Source: an uncultured Clostridia bacterium (GTDB lineage Bacteria; Bacillota; Clostridia; TANB77; CAG-508). Taken from it: DNA of 34,457 bases. Below the pieces are notes generated by a model. It was not told where the DNA came from, searched no databases, and saw only the letters and a program-made list of their open reading frames with translations. A program made the position numbers and the translations under genes. Positions 23,457-31,947 of this stretch are shown here, piece by piece; position 1 is the stretch's first letter; each line of letters starts with the position of its first letter. The DNA lies in contig CALXCB010000012.1 in assembly GCA_944386695.1 (NCBI GenBank), forward strand, positions 1 to 34,457, read 5' to 3'.

Positions 23457-24182
23457 ATGAAATTTGAAAGAAAATATGTTGTAGGAGTAAGAGACATCGG
23501 AAAAGATAACAAAATTACTAATTTTGCCATACTAAGTTTTCTAGAAGAAATTGCAAGTCTGCATTCTGCAACTGTTGGATATGGAGTTAATGATATTGAA
23601 ACAAAGAAAAAAGTATGGATTTTAATGGATTGGAAACTTAAAGTTATAGAAAGACCTAAGTATGGTGATGAATTAGTTATAAATACATGGGCAAGACCTA
23701 TATCAAAACATGTATTTTATACATATCGTGATTTTGAGGTGTACTGCAACAACAAAAAGGTTGCAATTGCAACGTCTAGATGGGTTTTAGTTGATTTAAA
23801 TATTGGAAGAATATCAAAGATTAATGATGATATTATATCTTTATATAAGCCGGACGAAAGCCATGTTTTTGAAGAACCAGAATTAGAAAAAGTTGTAACG
23901 CCAATTGAAAATATTTTAACTTTAAACTATGAAGTAAAAAGATCAGATATTGACATAAACAAACATATGCATAACTTAAATTACTTAAGCTTAGCATATG
24001 AAGCTTTACCAGAAGAAATATATTTACAAGAAGAAAAAAATAACATTAGAATTATGTATAAACATCAGATTTTGTTAAAAGATAAAGTAAACTGTTATTA
24101 TTCTAGAAAAGATGATAAAGATATAATTACCATAAAAAATCAAGATAATACAGTATTACATGCAATTATAGAGTTGATTTAA
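23457..24182 (+). CDS. Acyl-ACP thioesterase
   Basis: This FatA/FatB-type hydrolase releases free fatty acids from acyl-ACP. The 241-aa length and double hot-dog layout fit the bacterial acyl-ACP thioesterase family. The first domain has ILSFLEEIASLHSATVGYG and MDWKLKVIERPKYGDEL, with TWARPISKHVFYTYRDFEVY. The second has the catalytic-type DIDINKHMHNLNYLSLAYEALP. GAAGGTAGG precedes the ATG. Together with the acyl-CoA/ACP synthetase at the head of the fatty acid block, it would allow release and re-activation of fatty acids. It could also trim ACP-bound chains; which is the case cannot be told. The gene is co-directional with disA 19 bp downstream. Confidence 0.88.
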   Translation: MKFERKYVVGVRDIGKDNKITNFAILSFLEEIASLHSATVGYGVNDIETKKKVWILMDWKLKVIERPKYGDELVINTWARPISKHVFYTYRDFEVYCNNKKVAIATSRWVLVDLNIGRISKINDDIISLYKPDESHVFEEPELEKVVTPIENILTLNYEVKRSDIDINKHMHNLNYLSLAYEALPEEIYLQEEKNNIRIMYKHQILLKDKVNCYYSRKDDKDIITIKNQDNTVLHAIIELI

Positions 24183-24201
24183 AAAGGAGAGAGTTAGAAA
24201 G

Positions 24202-25278
24202 TTGAGACAAAAACAAGATGATAAGATAACTAAAATATTACAAAAAATAGCACCAGGAACTCCAATAAGGAATGGTTTGGAAAATATATTAAAAGCCAGA
24301 ACAGGAGCTTTACTACTTTTTACAGATAATGAAGAAATTATAAAAAAGATTGTAGATGGAGGCTTTTACATTAATGAAGAATATACCTCATCTAGATTAT
24401 ATGAACTTGCAAAAATGGATGGAGCAATAGTTTTAAGTGAGGATATGAAAAGAATTTTATTTGCTAATGCTGAGCTTATTCCATCTAGTGAAATACCAAC
24501 TGTTGAGACAGGAACTAGACATAGAACAGCTGAAAGAACTGCCAAACAAACAGGAGAACTTGTAATTAGTATTTCACAAAGAAGAAATATAATAACAATA
24601 TTCATAGATAATGAAAGATATATATTAGAGGACACAGAGGTTGTGCTAAATAAAGCAAACCAAGCAATTCAAACTCTTGAAAAATACAAAAAAGTTTTTG
24701 ATAGTAAATTAAATATTTTAAATGAATATGAATTTAATGATATTGTAGCATTAGAAAATGTTTTAGGAGTTATTCAAAGAGCAGAAATGGTTATGCAAAT
24801 TGTAGATGAAATAGAAAAGCAAATTGCAGAGCTAGGAGCTGATGGTCGATTAGTAAATATGCAACTTGAACAATTAATAGGAGGCATTGAAAAAGAAGAA
24901 GAACTAATTATAAAAGATTATTCAATGGTTGAAAATAAGTCTTCAGAAGAAATAATACAAGAAATTTCAAATTTATCTTATGAAGAATTGTTTAATGAAC
25001 AAAATCTAGCTAAGATTTTAGGATATGATAGTTTTTCGGATTTTGATGAAGTAGGAGTTTATACAAGAGGTTATAGAATTTTAAACAAAATTCCAAGAAT
25101 GCCAAATAATATAGTAGAAAATTTAGTTCAAGGCTTTGAATCTTTGCAACATATAATAGATGCTAGCATAGAAGATCTTGATAATATAGAAGGAATTGGT
25201 GAGGTTAGAGCCAGAAATATAAAATCATCTTTAAAAAGAATGCAAGAGCAATTTTTATTTGACAATATAGTAAATTAA
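24202..25278 (+). CDS. disA: DNA integrity scanning diadenylate cyclase
   Basis: DisA makes c-di-AMP from two ATP and senses branched DNA. The 358-aa protein has the DAC domain at the N-terminus with DGA (73-75) and GTRHRTAERTAKQTGE (RHR 106-108), both catalytic motifs intact. A helical linker follows, and a C-terminal helix-hairpin-helix domain with IEGIGEVRARNIKSSLKR for DNA binding. The start is TTG with AAAAGGAGAGAG upstream; no in-frame ATG is near. It sits between the thioesterase and cyclophilin genes, not in the radA/clpC context known from Bacillus. Confidence 0.96.
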   Translation: MRQKQDDKITKILQKIAPGTPIRNGLENILKARTGALLLFTDNEEIIKKIVDGGFYINEEYTSSRLYELAKMDGAIVLSEDMKRILFANAELIPSSEIPTVETGTRHRTAERTAKQTGELVISISQRRNIITIFIDNERYILEDTEVVLNKANQAIQTLEKYKKVFDSKLNILNEYEFNDIVALENVLGVIQRAEMVMQIVDEIEKQIAELGADGRLVNMQLEQLIGGIEKEEELIIKDYSMVENKSSEEIIQEISNLSYEELFNEQNLAKILGYDSFSDFDEVGVYTRGYRILNKIPRMPNNIVENLVQGFESLQHIIDASIEDLDNIEGIGEVRARNIKSSLKRMQEQFLFDNIVN

Positions 25279-25319
25279 TAGTAAAATAACAAAGATTTTT
25301 ATTTAGGAGGAGTTTAGTA

Positions 25320-26171
25320 ATGTACAAGAAAAAAATAGGAATGGTATGTTGGGGAATAGCTTTAATTTTAATACTTGTTATGTTAGGAGGATTAGTATAT
25401 GGATATTACAAAAAGCAAAATTTAAATATAGCAAATCCTGTAGCTACATTAGAAGTGGAAAATTTTGGAACAATAAAAATAGAATTATATCCAGATTTAG
25501 CACCAGAAACAGTCAGTAATTTTATAACTCTTGCAAATAATGGATTCTATAATAATTTAACTTTTCATAGAGTTGTAAAAGATTTCATGATTCAAGGAGG
25601 AGATCCATCAGGTGATGGAACAGGTTCACCAACTTTAGCAGATTTATACAATAATGATGATGAATCTGCTACTTATAAGTATTCAGATGGACAAGAGGCT
25701 AAAAGCACAGATTCATATGCTATTAAAGGAGAATTTGTAGCAAATGGATATAATAAAAATACTCTTAATTTGACAGAAGGAACCATAGCAATGGCTAGAA
25801 ATGATTATACATCATATTCTGCAACATTATCAGAAGAATCTTACAATTCAGCAAGTTCACAATTCTTTATAATGACATCAAATGATTATACAAATTTAAG
25901 TGGATATTATGCAGGTTTTGGAAAGGTAATAGAAGGAATGGATGTTGTAAAAGACATTGCTAATGTTGAATGTAAGGCAGCATCTGAAGACACTGAACAA
26001 ACAGAAACAAGTACAGTTGATCAAGAAGTTTCAACTCCTGTAGAAAGTGTAGTAATTAAATCTGTAACAGTTGAAACTAATGGTGTAGATTATGGAATGC
26101 CAGATATTATAAAACCATTTAATTATACAGAATGGCTATATGATTTATATGGATTAACATATTCTGAATAA
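25320..26171 (+). CDS. Membrane-anchored cyclophilin-type peptidyl-prolyl isomerase
   Basis: This isomerase probably assists protein folding outside the membrane. The 283-aa protein has one N-terminal hydrophobic helix (about residues 8-28, ILVMLGGLVYGYY) with a basic start. No lipobox is seen. The cyclophilin domain follows: TIKIELYPDLAPETVSNF, GFYNNLTFHRVVKDFMIQGGDP, GTIAMAR, SSQFFIMT and YYAGFGKVIEGMDVV. Relative to simple cyclophilins it carries a Ser/Asp/Tyr-rich insertion after the GGDPSGDGTGSP segment. A Thr/Glu-rich stretch and a C-terminal extension (NYTEWLYDLYGLTYSE) are also additional. AGGAGGAG precedes the ATG. It is the last gene of the pgi group. Confidence 0.9.
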   Translation: MYKKKIGMVCWGIALILILVMLGGLVYGYYKKQNLNIANPVATLEVENFGTIKIELYPDLAPETVSNFITLANNGFYNNLTFHRVVKDFMIQGGDPSGDGTGSPTLADLYNNDDESATYKYSDGQEAKSTDSYAIKGEFVANGYNKNTLNLTEGTIAMARNDYTSYSATLSEESYNSASSQFFIMTSNDYTNLSGYYAGFGKVIEGMDVVKDIANVECKAASEDTEQTETSTVDQEVSTPVESVVIKSVTVETNGVDYGMPDIIKPFNYTEWLYDLYGLTYSE

Positions 26172-26175
26172 TAAA

Positions 26176-26200
26176 TATCCCTCGGCTAAGCCGAGGGATA
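26176..26200 (+). terminator. GC-rich hairpin after the cyclophilin gene
   Basis: TATCCCTCGGC pairs with GCCGAGGGATA around a TAA loop, 5 bp after the stop. The stem is very stable for this genome but no T run follows, so it is either a weak terminator or an mRNA 3'-end stabiliser. Confidence 0.55.
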
Positions 26201-26265
26201 AGTATTTATAAAGTTTCTAATTATAATAAATGAAATTTTTTATTCTGAGAGTCTTATTTTTTCTA

Positions 26266-26294
26266 TTGACAAAAAAGAAGCAAAAGTTTAAAAT
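26266..26294 (+). promoter_or_regulatory. Upstream promoter of the TadZ-like operon
   Basis: TTGACA (26266-26271) and TAAAAT (26289-26294) at 17 bp. The resulting leader of about 150 nt contains no recognised riboswitch. Confidence 0.6.
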
Positions 26295-26367
26295 TATTGA
26301 AGATGATTTTTGTTAACAAGAAAGAAAAATATGCAATACATAAAATTAAAAATTTTTTAAAAATTTC

Positions 26368-26401
26368 TTGCTATTTTTTAAATAGTATTGTATGATATAA
26401 T
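26368..26401 (+). promoter_or_regulatory. Downstream promoter of the TadZ-like operon
   Basis: TTGCTA (26368-26373) with TATGAT (26391-26396) at 17 bp, overlapping an extended -10 TGATATAAT ending at 26401. It lies 52 bp before the first gene. Confidence 0.6.
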
Positions 26402-26452
26402 AGTAAAAAAGATAGGCGATAAATATAGTTTTATATTAGGGGAGGCTACTAA

Positions 26453-26866
26453 ATGAAAAGAAAAATTGCAGTAATTGTAGTTACAGTTATAATAGCAATC
26501 GTAGGAAATATTTATATTAATATGACATATGCAGCAGATGAGCAAGTTATAAGTAACGAAACAGAAAGCACTCTTGTGGAATTAAAAGAAAAAGAACTAA
26601 GTTCAATTGAAGATTATGAAGAGACATATGGATCAAAAGCATATGGATTAACAGCTTATATTTTACATAAAGTACAAGTGTATAGTATTCCCTTTTGTTT
26701 TTTAGGAATATTAGTAGGAGCTATTTATGATTATGTAATAGGAATAAGAGATCTTGAGGTAAAAGAAAAAGGTCTTGCCTTAATGGTTACATTTATAACA
26801 TTAGCAGTAATATGCCAAGTATTACCACTTGTATTTACAATAGTCGTAAAATTTGGAAGGGAGTAA
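26453..26866 (+). CDS. Small exported two-helix membrane protein, function unknown
   Basis: I do not recognise the family. The 137-aa protein begins with a signal-peptide-like segment (MKRKIAVIVVTVIIAIVG, possible cleavage after TYA at about residue 26). An acidic region, EKELSSIEDYEETYG, follows. Two hydrophobic helices lie at about 72-92 (IPFCFLGILVGAIYDYVIG) and 106-130 (LMVTFITLAVICQVLPLVF), with a KEKG turn between. A signal plus two helices in a small protein is the layout of VirB2/TrbC-type pilins and of some small membrane partners. There is no sequence motif to prove this. GGGGAGG precedes the ATG. The TadZ-like gene starts 6 bp after the stop, so the two are surely co-transcribed. 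Confidence 0.75.
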   Translation: MKRKIAVIVVTVIIAIVGNIYINMTYAADEQVISNETESTLVELKEKELSSIEDYEETYGSKAYGLTAYILHKVQVYSIPFCFLGILVGAIYDYVIGIRDLEVKEKGLALMVTFITLAVICQVLPLVFTIVVKFGRE

Positions 26867-26872
26867 GAACAA

Positions 26873-29098
26873 ATGAAGGTTTTATTTGCAGTAAATGATG
26901 AAAATATATCAGCATCTATTGTTAAAAGATATCAAAAACAATACAAAGAGATAATTTCATACAAAAATGTGTATTATTTTAATGCAGTTTTAACAGAGCT
27001 ACAAAGGAATAAAACTTATGATAGGATAGTAATAAGAGAAGATTTAGAAGAATTTACAAGTTCAAGTGTTGAACAGAGAGATAAATTTATATTTGACAGA
27101 TTAGACAATATTAGTGATGAAGCTTCAAGTGCTACGGGAGCAGACATTCCAATTATTTTAATATGTTCAGAAAGAAGAAATAAATCCGAAGATATATTAG
27201 TAAAATTGTTTGGAATAGGAATTTATAATGCTGTCCTAGGTGATGATAGAAGACCAGAAGAAGTATGTAAATTAATTTACAAACCACGTTCAAAAAAAGA
27301 GGCTAAAATTTACTATAAAATAGATTCTGAAAATGTAACTTATGAAAAAGAAAGCGAAAATGACGTTAGTGAGATGGAAATGCAAAGCATATTAAGACAC
27401 TTTAAAAGGTTGGGGGAAAATGAAAGTAAATATGCAGAAAGTTTCAGAAACATAGTCTCACAATACAATGAGGCACAATTAAGAATTATAATTGCGGTAT
27501 TACCTAATAATGTAAAAGATGTATTGGAGAGAACCTCAGCAGAATATCAAAAGCTTGTAGGTAAAGTCAGTCTTAATGAAAACAAAGCAAAAAATACTAC
27601 AAAATCTAAAAAAACCAAAAAGGCGGCAAAAGGCACAAGTGAGGAGTTATTAAATGTAGATACGCCTAAAGTAATGTCCAAACCAGTTGTAGTACCAACC
27701 ACAATAAATGAAACTTTATATAAAAAAGTTGACGCTAAGAAAAAAATAGATGTAGACTTAAGTGAAATAGAGGATGACGAAATAGAAGATGATGTTCAAA
27801 AGATATTAGAGAAAGAACCTCCAAAGAGAAAAAGAGGAAGACCAAGAAAAAATCCTTTGCCTGAAGAAAAATCAGAAGTAAAAGAGACACCAAAGAAAAG
27901 AGGACGACCAAAAAAGAACCCAATCCCAGAAGAAACAGTAGAAGAGGAAGAAGATGATGATGTTATTTTACCAGGATTTGACATCGAAGACGACGACGAA
28001 AGCAACATAGACGAAAAAACAACATGGAATACTCAAGAAGAAGATGATGATGATGTAATTGTACCTGGTTTTGAAGAAGAGGAAGATGACGACGAAAAAG
28101 ATGATGATGAAGTTTATGACAATAGACATTATGTAGATATAAATGAAAATATGCAACCAGCACAACAGAATTATGATAATATATTTGATGGCGTACAATA
28201 TGAAAGTTTATTAACAGGTGAGAAAAAAGTTGCAATATTTGTTGGAACAAGTAAAAACGGAACATCATTTATAGTAAATAACATAGCACAAATTTTATCA
28301 AATATGGGCATAAACACAGCAATTTTAGATGTTACTCAAAATAAAAATGATTACTATATTTATACAAAAAATGACGAAGATTTGAGACGCATTGCTGTAA
28401 ACTCGATGGAAAAATTAACACAAGAAAGAGCTGAAGGAATCAAAGTTAATAATAATTTAACTGTATATACAAATCTTCCAAATTCAAATGAAGTTATAAA
28501 GAATTCTCGACCTATATTAGAAACTTTAGTACAAAATCATACAATTATATTAATTGATAGTGATTTTTATACACCTATAGAATATTTTGAAAGAGCACAA
28601 GAAATATATTTAGTACAATCAATGGATGTTCTTACAATACAGCCATTAACTGAATTTTTAAGAGAATTAAAAGTAAAAAATATACTAGAAGAAAGTAAGA
28701 TAAGAATAATATTAAATAAACTTTTGAAAATTAGAGGGGTAAGTGCAAAAAGTATTATTGGAGGAATGTCAAATTATAATGATCCAGAGATGTCTTTTAT
28801 GAGAGAATTATTTGATAGAAATATAGTTAGAACAGCAGCTCAAATACCATTTGATGAAGATGTATATGCAAAATATTTAGAAAGTTTAATAGAATGTGAA
28901 ATAAAAATCAATGGATATCCAAAAGAATTTAAACAAAAGCTAAACGATTTAGCAGCAATTGTATATCCATTATTGCCAAATGGAACCAAAAAAAATAAAA
29001 AGGCATCAAAAGGTAAATATAATAGTAATAATCAGTATTCAAATTCATTTTCATCTGGAATGAATAGTACTTTGGATAATATGAGGAAAAGATATTAA
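26873..29098 (+). CDS. TadZ/CpaE-like protein: receiver-like domain, AT-hooks, acidic repeats, degenerate ParA/MinD domain
   Basis: This 741-aa protein has an unusual composition. Residues about 1-150 look like an atypical receiver domain (MKVLFAVNDENISASIVKRY, DIPIILICSE). A charged linker follows with two AT-hook-like motifs, KRGRPRKNP (about 319-328) and KRGRPKKNP (about 341-350). Two copies of an acidic element, DDVILPGF (about 362-370) and DDVIVPGF (about 392-400), sit in Asp/Glu runs. From about residue 445 there is a ParA/MinD-like domain, KKVAIFVGTSKNGTSFIVNNIA, with switch-like IILIDSDFYTP and IRIILNKLLKIRG. The P-loop reads GTSKNGTSF and lacks the usual GK(T/S) lysine, so ATP hydrolysis is doubtful. 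TadZ/CpaE proteins, polar localisers of Tad pili, share the receiver plus atypical ParA layout. No other tad genes are in the window. Confidence 0.72.
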   Translation: MKVLFAVNDENISASIVKRYQKQYKEIISYKNVYYFNAVLTELQRNKTYDRIVIREDLEEFTSSSVEQRDKFIFDRLDNISDEASSATGADIPIILICSERRNKSEDILVKLFGIGIYNAVLGDDRRPEEVCKLIYKPRSKKEAKIYYKIDSENVTYEKESENDVSEMEMQSILRHFKRLGENESKYAESFRNIVSQYNEAQLRIIIAVLPNNVKDVLERTSAEYQKLVGKVSLNENKAKNTTKSKKTKKAAKGTSEELLNVDTPKVMSKPVVVPTTINETLYKKVDAKKKIDVDLSEIEDDEIEDDVQKILEKEPPKRKRGRPRKNPLPEEKSEVKETPKKRGRPKKNPIPEETVEEEEDDDVILPGFDIEDDDESNIDEKTTWNTQEEDDDDVIVPGFEEEEDDDEKDDDEVYDNRHYVDINENMQPAQQNYDNIFDGVQYESLLTGEKKVAIFVGTSKNGTSFIVNNIAQILSNMGINTAILDVTQNKNDYYIYTKNDEDLRRIAVNSMEKLTQERAEGIKVNNNLTVYTNLPNSNEVIKNSRPILETLVQNHTIILIDSDFYTPIEYFERAQEIYLVQSMDVLTIQPLTEFLRELKVKNILEESKIRIILNKLLKIRGVSAKSIIGGMSNYNDPEMSFMRELFDRNIVRTAAQIPFDEDVYAKYLESLIECEIKINGYPKEFKQKLNDLAAIVYPLLPNGTKKNKKASKGKYNSNNQYSNSFSSGMNSTLDNMRKRY

Positions 29099-29125
29099 TA
29101 GTGATTGAAATTGGAGGGACAAACC

Positions 29126-30262
29126 TTGATAATATTATTAGTTGTGATATTGGTTCTATTAGTGCTTGCATTAGTAATTTACAATGTTTCTTTACACAAG
29201 ACAATTCAAGCATATAAAAACCAAAGTAGAAGATTTACTAATTTAAATATATTACAGGATTTTATGAATATAGCAGGAAGCACGTTAAGTGTAGACAAGA
29301 AAATAAAATCCATAAATGATATAATTGTAGAAAAATATCAAATAAAATACTCAACAATAGTCGTATTTGACGGTGCTGACTATGTAATAAAAGCCTCTAA
29401 TGTTAATCCTAATCATTGGAAAGCACTTAGTAGATTACATGAAGTAGATATTTTTAAAGATAGTATAGATATGGCAACTCCGAAATATGTTACAGTTAAT
29501 AATGACAATGAAAAGTTGCCATATCAAGAAAAAGAATTTGATAGAGCAAAATCTGCAATATTTTTCCCTTTATATATAGATAATGTATATTTAGGATACT
29601 GGATAATAGAAAGTGGCATAGCTCATGATTTTGATAATATTGATACAACTGTATTTGAAACTGTAAAAGAAAATATAGTATCAGTTTTAAAAGCAGTGGA
29701 TTATCAAAAAATTCTAGAAAATATAGTAAGAAAAGATTTATTTACAGGTCTAAATTCAGCAGAATATCTATATGGAGAGGGCAAAAAGATTATAGATCAA
29801 TATACTACTTCTGCAATTTGTATGTTTAGAATTTCAAATATTGAAGAAATAAATAAAATTTCTCGTGAATTAGGAAATAAAGTAATAACTGAAGTAAGTA
29901 AAAATGTACAGTCTAATATTTCAGATACATATATATTTGTGAGATATATGGGACCTAAATTTGTAATAGTATTTTCGGGAGTTGAAGCTAAAAATGTTTT
30001 AGACTTTATAAATGAGATAAAAGAATCAACAGAAAGCTTAAAAATATCTTTGAAAGACAAAGCGAAGATAGAAGAAAAGAGTATAGAAAACAAAAAAGGC
30101 AGAAAGAAAAAGAAAAAAATCGAAGATATCGAGGTAGAACCATCTTTAAATTTTGTAGTAGCAACATATTATAAAGGAACAGGTATAGAAGAAATTTTAA
30201 AAAGAATGGAAAAATATCTAGATGAAGCTTCAAAAGAAGAAAGTCAGGTTAGTAATATATAA
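29126..30262 (+). CDS. Membrane GAF protein with degenerate GGDEF domain
   Basis: This 378-aa protein is probably a signalling adaptor. The start TTG at 29126 is preferred because GGAGGG lies 8 bp upstream; an earlier in-frame TTG (29105) lies before that site. An N-terminal helix ([18 protein letters not shown]) anchors it. A coiled segment and a GAF-like domain (about residues 40-190, with [17 protein letters not shown] and [20 protein letters not shown]) follow. Then comes a GGDEF-like domain that starts [10 protein letters not shown] instead of DxLTGLxN. Its active-site loop reads MGPKF (275-279) instead of GG(D/E)EF. A Lys-rich insertion, [12 protein letters not shown], interrupts it. 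It should therefore not make c-di-GMP but may bind a nucleotide or partner. It lies downstream of the TadZ-like gene and 17 bp before ireB. Confidence 0.75.
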   Translation: MIILLVVILVLLVLALVIYNVSLHKTIQAYKNQSRRFTNLNILQDFMNIAGSTLSVDKKIKSINDIIVEKYQIKYSTIVVFDGADYVIKASNVNPNHWKALSRLHEVDIFKDSIDMATPKYVTVNNDNEKLPYQEKEFDRAKSAIFFPLYIDNVYLGYWIIESGIAHDFDNIDTTVFETVKENIVSVLKAVDYQKILENIVRKDLFTGLNSAEYLYGEGKKIIDQYTTSAICMFRISNIEEINKISRELGNKVITEVSKNVQSNISDTYIFVRYMGPKFVIVFSGVEAKNVLDFINEIKESTESLKISLKDKAKIEEKSIENKKGRKKKKKIEDIEVEPSLNFVVATYYKGTGIEEILKRMEKYLDEASKEESQVSNI

Positions 30263-30279
30263 TGAGGAGGAGGAGAACA

Positions 30280-30537
30280 ATGAGTTTTGATAAAACAATG
30301 TTTTTTAAATTAGAAAAAAATCAAGAAATAGATACTAAAAAAGTTTTGAAAGAAGTATATGAAGCATTAGTTGATAAGGGATATAATCCAATTAATCAAA
30401 TAGTTGGTTATATATTATCAGGTGATCCAACATATATAACAAGCCATAATGATGCAAGAAATAAAATTAGATGCATAGAAAGAGATGAACTTTTAGAGAA
30501 ATTAGTAAAATATTATATAGGAATTGAAGATGAATGA
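30280..30537 (+). CDS. ireB: IreB family regulatory phosphoprotein
   Basis: IreB (UPF0297, DUF965; YrzL in Bacillus) is a small protein phosphorylated by the IreK/PrkC-type kinase and linked to cell-envelope stress responses in Enterococcus. The 85-aa sequence [50 protein letters not shown] is highly characteristic. The start at 30280 is chosen after a repeated GAGGAGGAGGAG; the in-frame ATG at 30262 lies before it and would add an MRRRRT stretch. Its TGA overlaps the ruvX ATG. The order ireB-ruvX-DUF1292 is conserved in Firmicutes. Confidence 0.95.
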   Translation: MSFDKTMFFKLEKNQEIDTKKVLKEVYEALVDKGYNPINQIVGYILSGDPTYITSHNDARNKIRCIERDELLEKLVKYYIGIEDE

Positions 30538-30956
30538 GAATACTAGGTATTGATTATGGAGAAGTAAGGACTGGATTTGCAATAACTGATATATTAAATA
30601 TTACGGCACAAGGCCTTGAAACAATTAACTCTAATGGGAACGATAAAATCATTTTAAAGAAAATAGATGAATTATTAGAAAAATATGAAATTGGGACTAT
30701 AGTAGTAGGTATGCCATATAATATGAAAGGAACAAAATCAGAAAGAACAAAAATCACAGAACAATTTATTCATAAACTAAAATGCAAGTATAATAAATTA
30801 AAAATAGATTATATAGATGAAAGACTTACAACTGTTGCAGCACATAAAACAATGAATTTTTTAGATGTCAATAAGTATAAAAAAAGAAATATAGTAGATA
30901 CTATATCTGCAGTGTATATTTTAGAAACTTATATAGAAAAACAAAAGAATTCATAG
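30534..30956 (+). CDS. ruvX: Holliday junction resolvase-like protein RuvX/YqgF
   Basis: This RNase H-fold nuclease is implicated in 16S rRNA 5'-end maturation and Holliday junction resolution. The 140-aa length is standard. It begins [19 protein letters not shown] with the catalytic Asp (Asp6), contains [16 protein letters not shown] and the second acidic site [12 protein letters not shown], and ends with [16 protein letters not shown] with the third conserved Asp. All three acidic residues are present. The ATG overlaps the ireB stop by 4 bp. Confidence 0.95.
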   Translation: MRILGIDYGEVRTGFAITDILNITAQGLETINSNGNDKIILKKIDELLEKYEIGTIVVGMPYNMKGTKSERTKITEQFIHKLKCKYNKLKIDYIDERLTTVAAHKTMNFLDVNKYKKRNIVDTISAVYILETYIEKQKNS

Positions 30957-31005
30957 TACAAGTTTTTAATGTTTATAATAATAAAGTTTTTGAAAGGAGA
31001 AAGAA

Positions 31006-31323
31006 ATGGACGAAAATTTTAATGGGGAAGAAGAATTTGACAATATAATATCTTTAAATGATGAAAATGGTAATGAAGTTAAATTCGAATTCTTAGATTT
31101 AGTAGAATATGAAGGTGAACAATATGTAGTGTTATTACCAGTTTTAGAAGAAGGCGAAGAGGACGACGGTGAAGTAGTAATATTAAGAGTGGAAGATTCA
31201 GATGATGAATCAGAAGAAGAAGCATATGTTAGTGTCGATGATGAAGAAATATTAATGAAAGTATTTAACATTTTTAAAGAAAAATTCAAAGATGAATTTG
31301 ATTTTGTTGATGCTGACGAATAA
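31006..31323 (+). CDS. DUF1292 family acidic protein (YrzB-like)
   Basis: This small, very acidic protein (105 aa) has no known function. The conserved core NIISLNDENGNEVKFEFLDLVEYEGEQYVVLLP identifies the DUF1292/YrzB family, the third member of the conserved ireB-ruvX-yrzB row. The later part is full of Glu/Asp with VSVDDEEILMKVFNIFKEKF, also typical. GAAAGGAG precedes the ATG. A terminator follows, so this closes the operon that begins at 26453. Confidence 0.88.
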   Translation: MDENFNGEEEFDNIISLNDENGNEVKFEFLDLVEYEGEQYVVLLPVLEEGEEDDGEVVILRVEDSDDESEEEAYVSVDDEEILMKVFNIFKEKFKDEFDFVDADE

Positions 31324-31329
31324 AATATT

Positions 31330-31358
31330 TAGGCAATGAAAAAGTTGCCTATTTTTAA
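31330..31358 (+). terminator. Rho-independent terminator closing the ireB operon
   Basis: TAGGCAA pairs with TTGCCTA around an 8-nt loop, followed by TTTTTAATTT. Confidence 0.75.
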
Positions 31359-31385
31359 TTTAGGTGAAAGGAAATGGAATAATAT

Positions 31386-31868
31386 ATGAAAAGTTTAACT
31401 AGTTGGTTATTAGTATTTTTTATGTTTTTATTTTGGGTATTTAGAATAATAGTAGCATTACAATCACAATATGGAGATTCATTTGGAGGATTTATCGCTT
31501 TTAATTTTAATGTAGAGGTTATTTTATTATTTTTAACAGTTTTATGCTTTATTTTAATAGTAAGAAGATATTTAATAGGTGGTATTCTATATTTGGTGTC
31601 TTATGGTTATTATTTTGGATCATATATATTAAATAATATATTTTTATTATTAGAAGATGGAAGTAGTCTTAGTATGGCAAGTATGCAAAATATAGTAGTA
31701 GCAATTATAGGGGTTGTTCTTGCTATATGTGTATTTGCTGATATATTAATAGAGAAGGTAGGAAAGAAAAACCATAAAGACAAAAAAACAGATTGGTTTT
31801 TTAAAGGTACTCAATATGATAGAAAATTCGACGAAAGAGCTGATAGGAACCAATATAGAAATTATTAA
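31386..31868 (+). CDS. Membrane protein with four hydrophobic segments, function unknown
   Basis: This protein of 160 aa is not one I can name. Hydrophobic segments are seen at about residues 5-25, 42-60, 64-88 and 100-124, with the second and third joined by a short RRYLIGG turn. A polar, charged cytoplasmic tail of about 30 residues follows (KDKKTDWFFKGTQYDRKF, then DERADRNQYRNY). The tail is so regular in charge that it looks conserved and functional. The ribosome site TGAAAGGAAATGG is moderately good. It lies after the operon terminator, within a short distance that could allow some read-through. Confidence 0.75.
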   Translation: MKSLTSWLLVFFMFLFWVFRIIVALQSQYGDSFGGFIAFNFNVEVILLFLTVLCFILIVRRYLIGGILYLVSYGYYFGSYILNNIFLLLEDGSSLSMASMQNIVVAIIGVVLAICVFADILIEKVGKKNHKDKKTDWFFKGTQYDRKFDERADRNQYRNY

Positions 31869-31947
31869 TAAATACAATATTTTTATAATTATACTAGAAC
31901 AAACCCTTAAATATACAAAGTAATATAAAAACGAGGAGAATATATAT

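Noticed and set aside
26200..26452. Riboswitch in the leader of the TadZ-like operon
   Set aside because: No conserved c-di-GMP, c-di-AMP or other riboswitch core could be recognised; only promoters and A+T-rich sequence are seen.
27735..28268. Several open frames on the minus strand opposite the TadZ-like linker
   Set aside because: They are shadows of the repetitive Asp/Glu and Lys codons on the + strand; no ribosome sites, no family resemblance.
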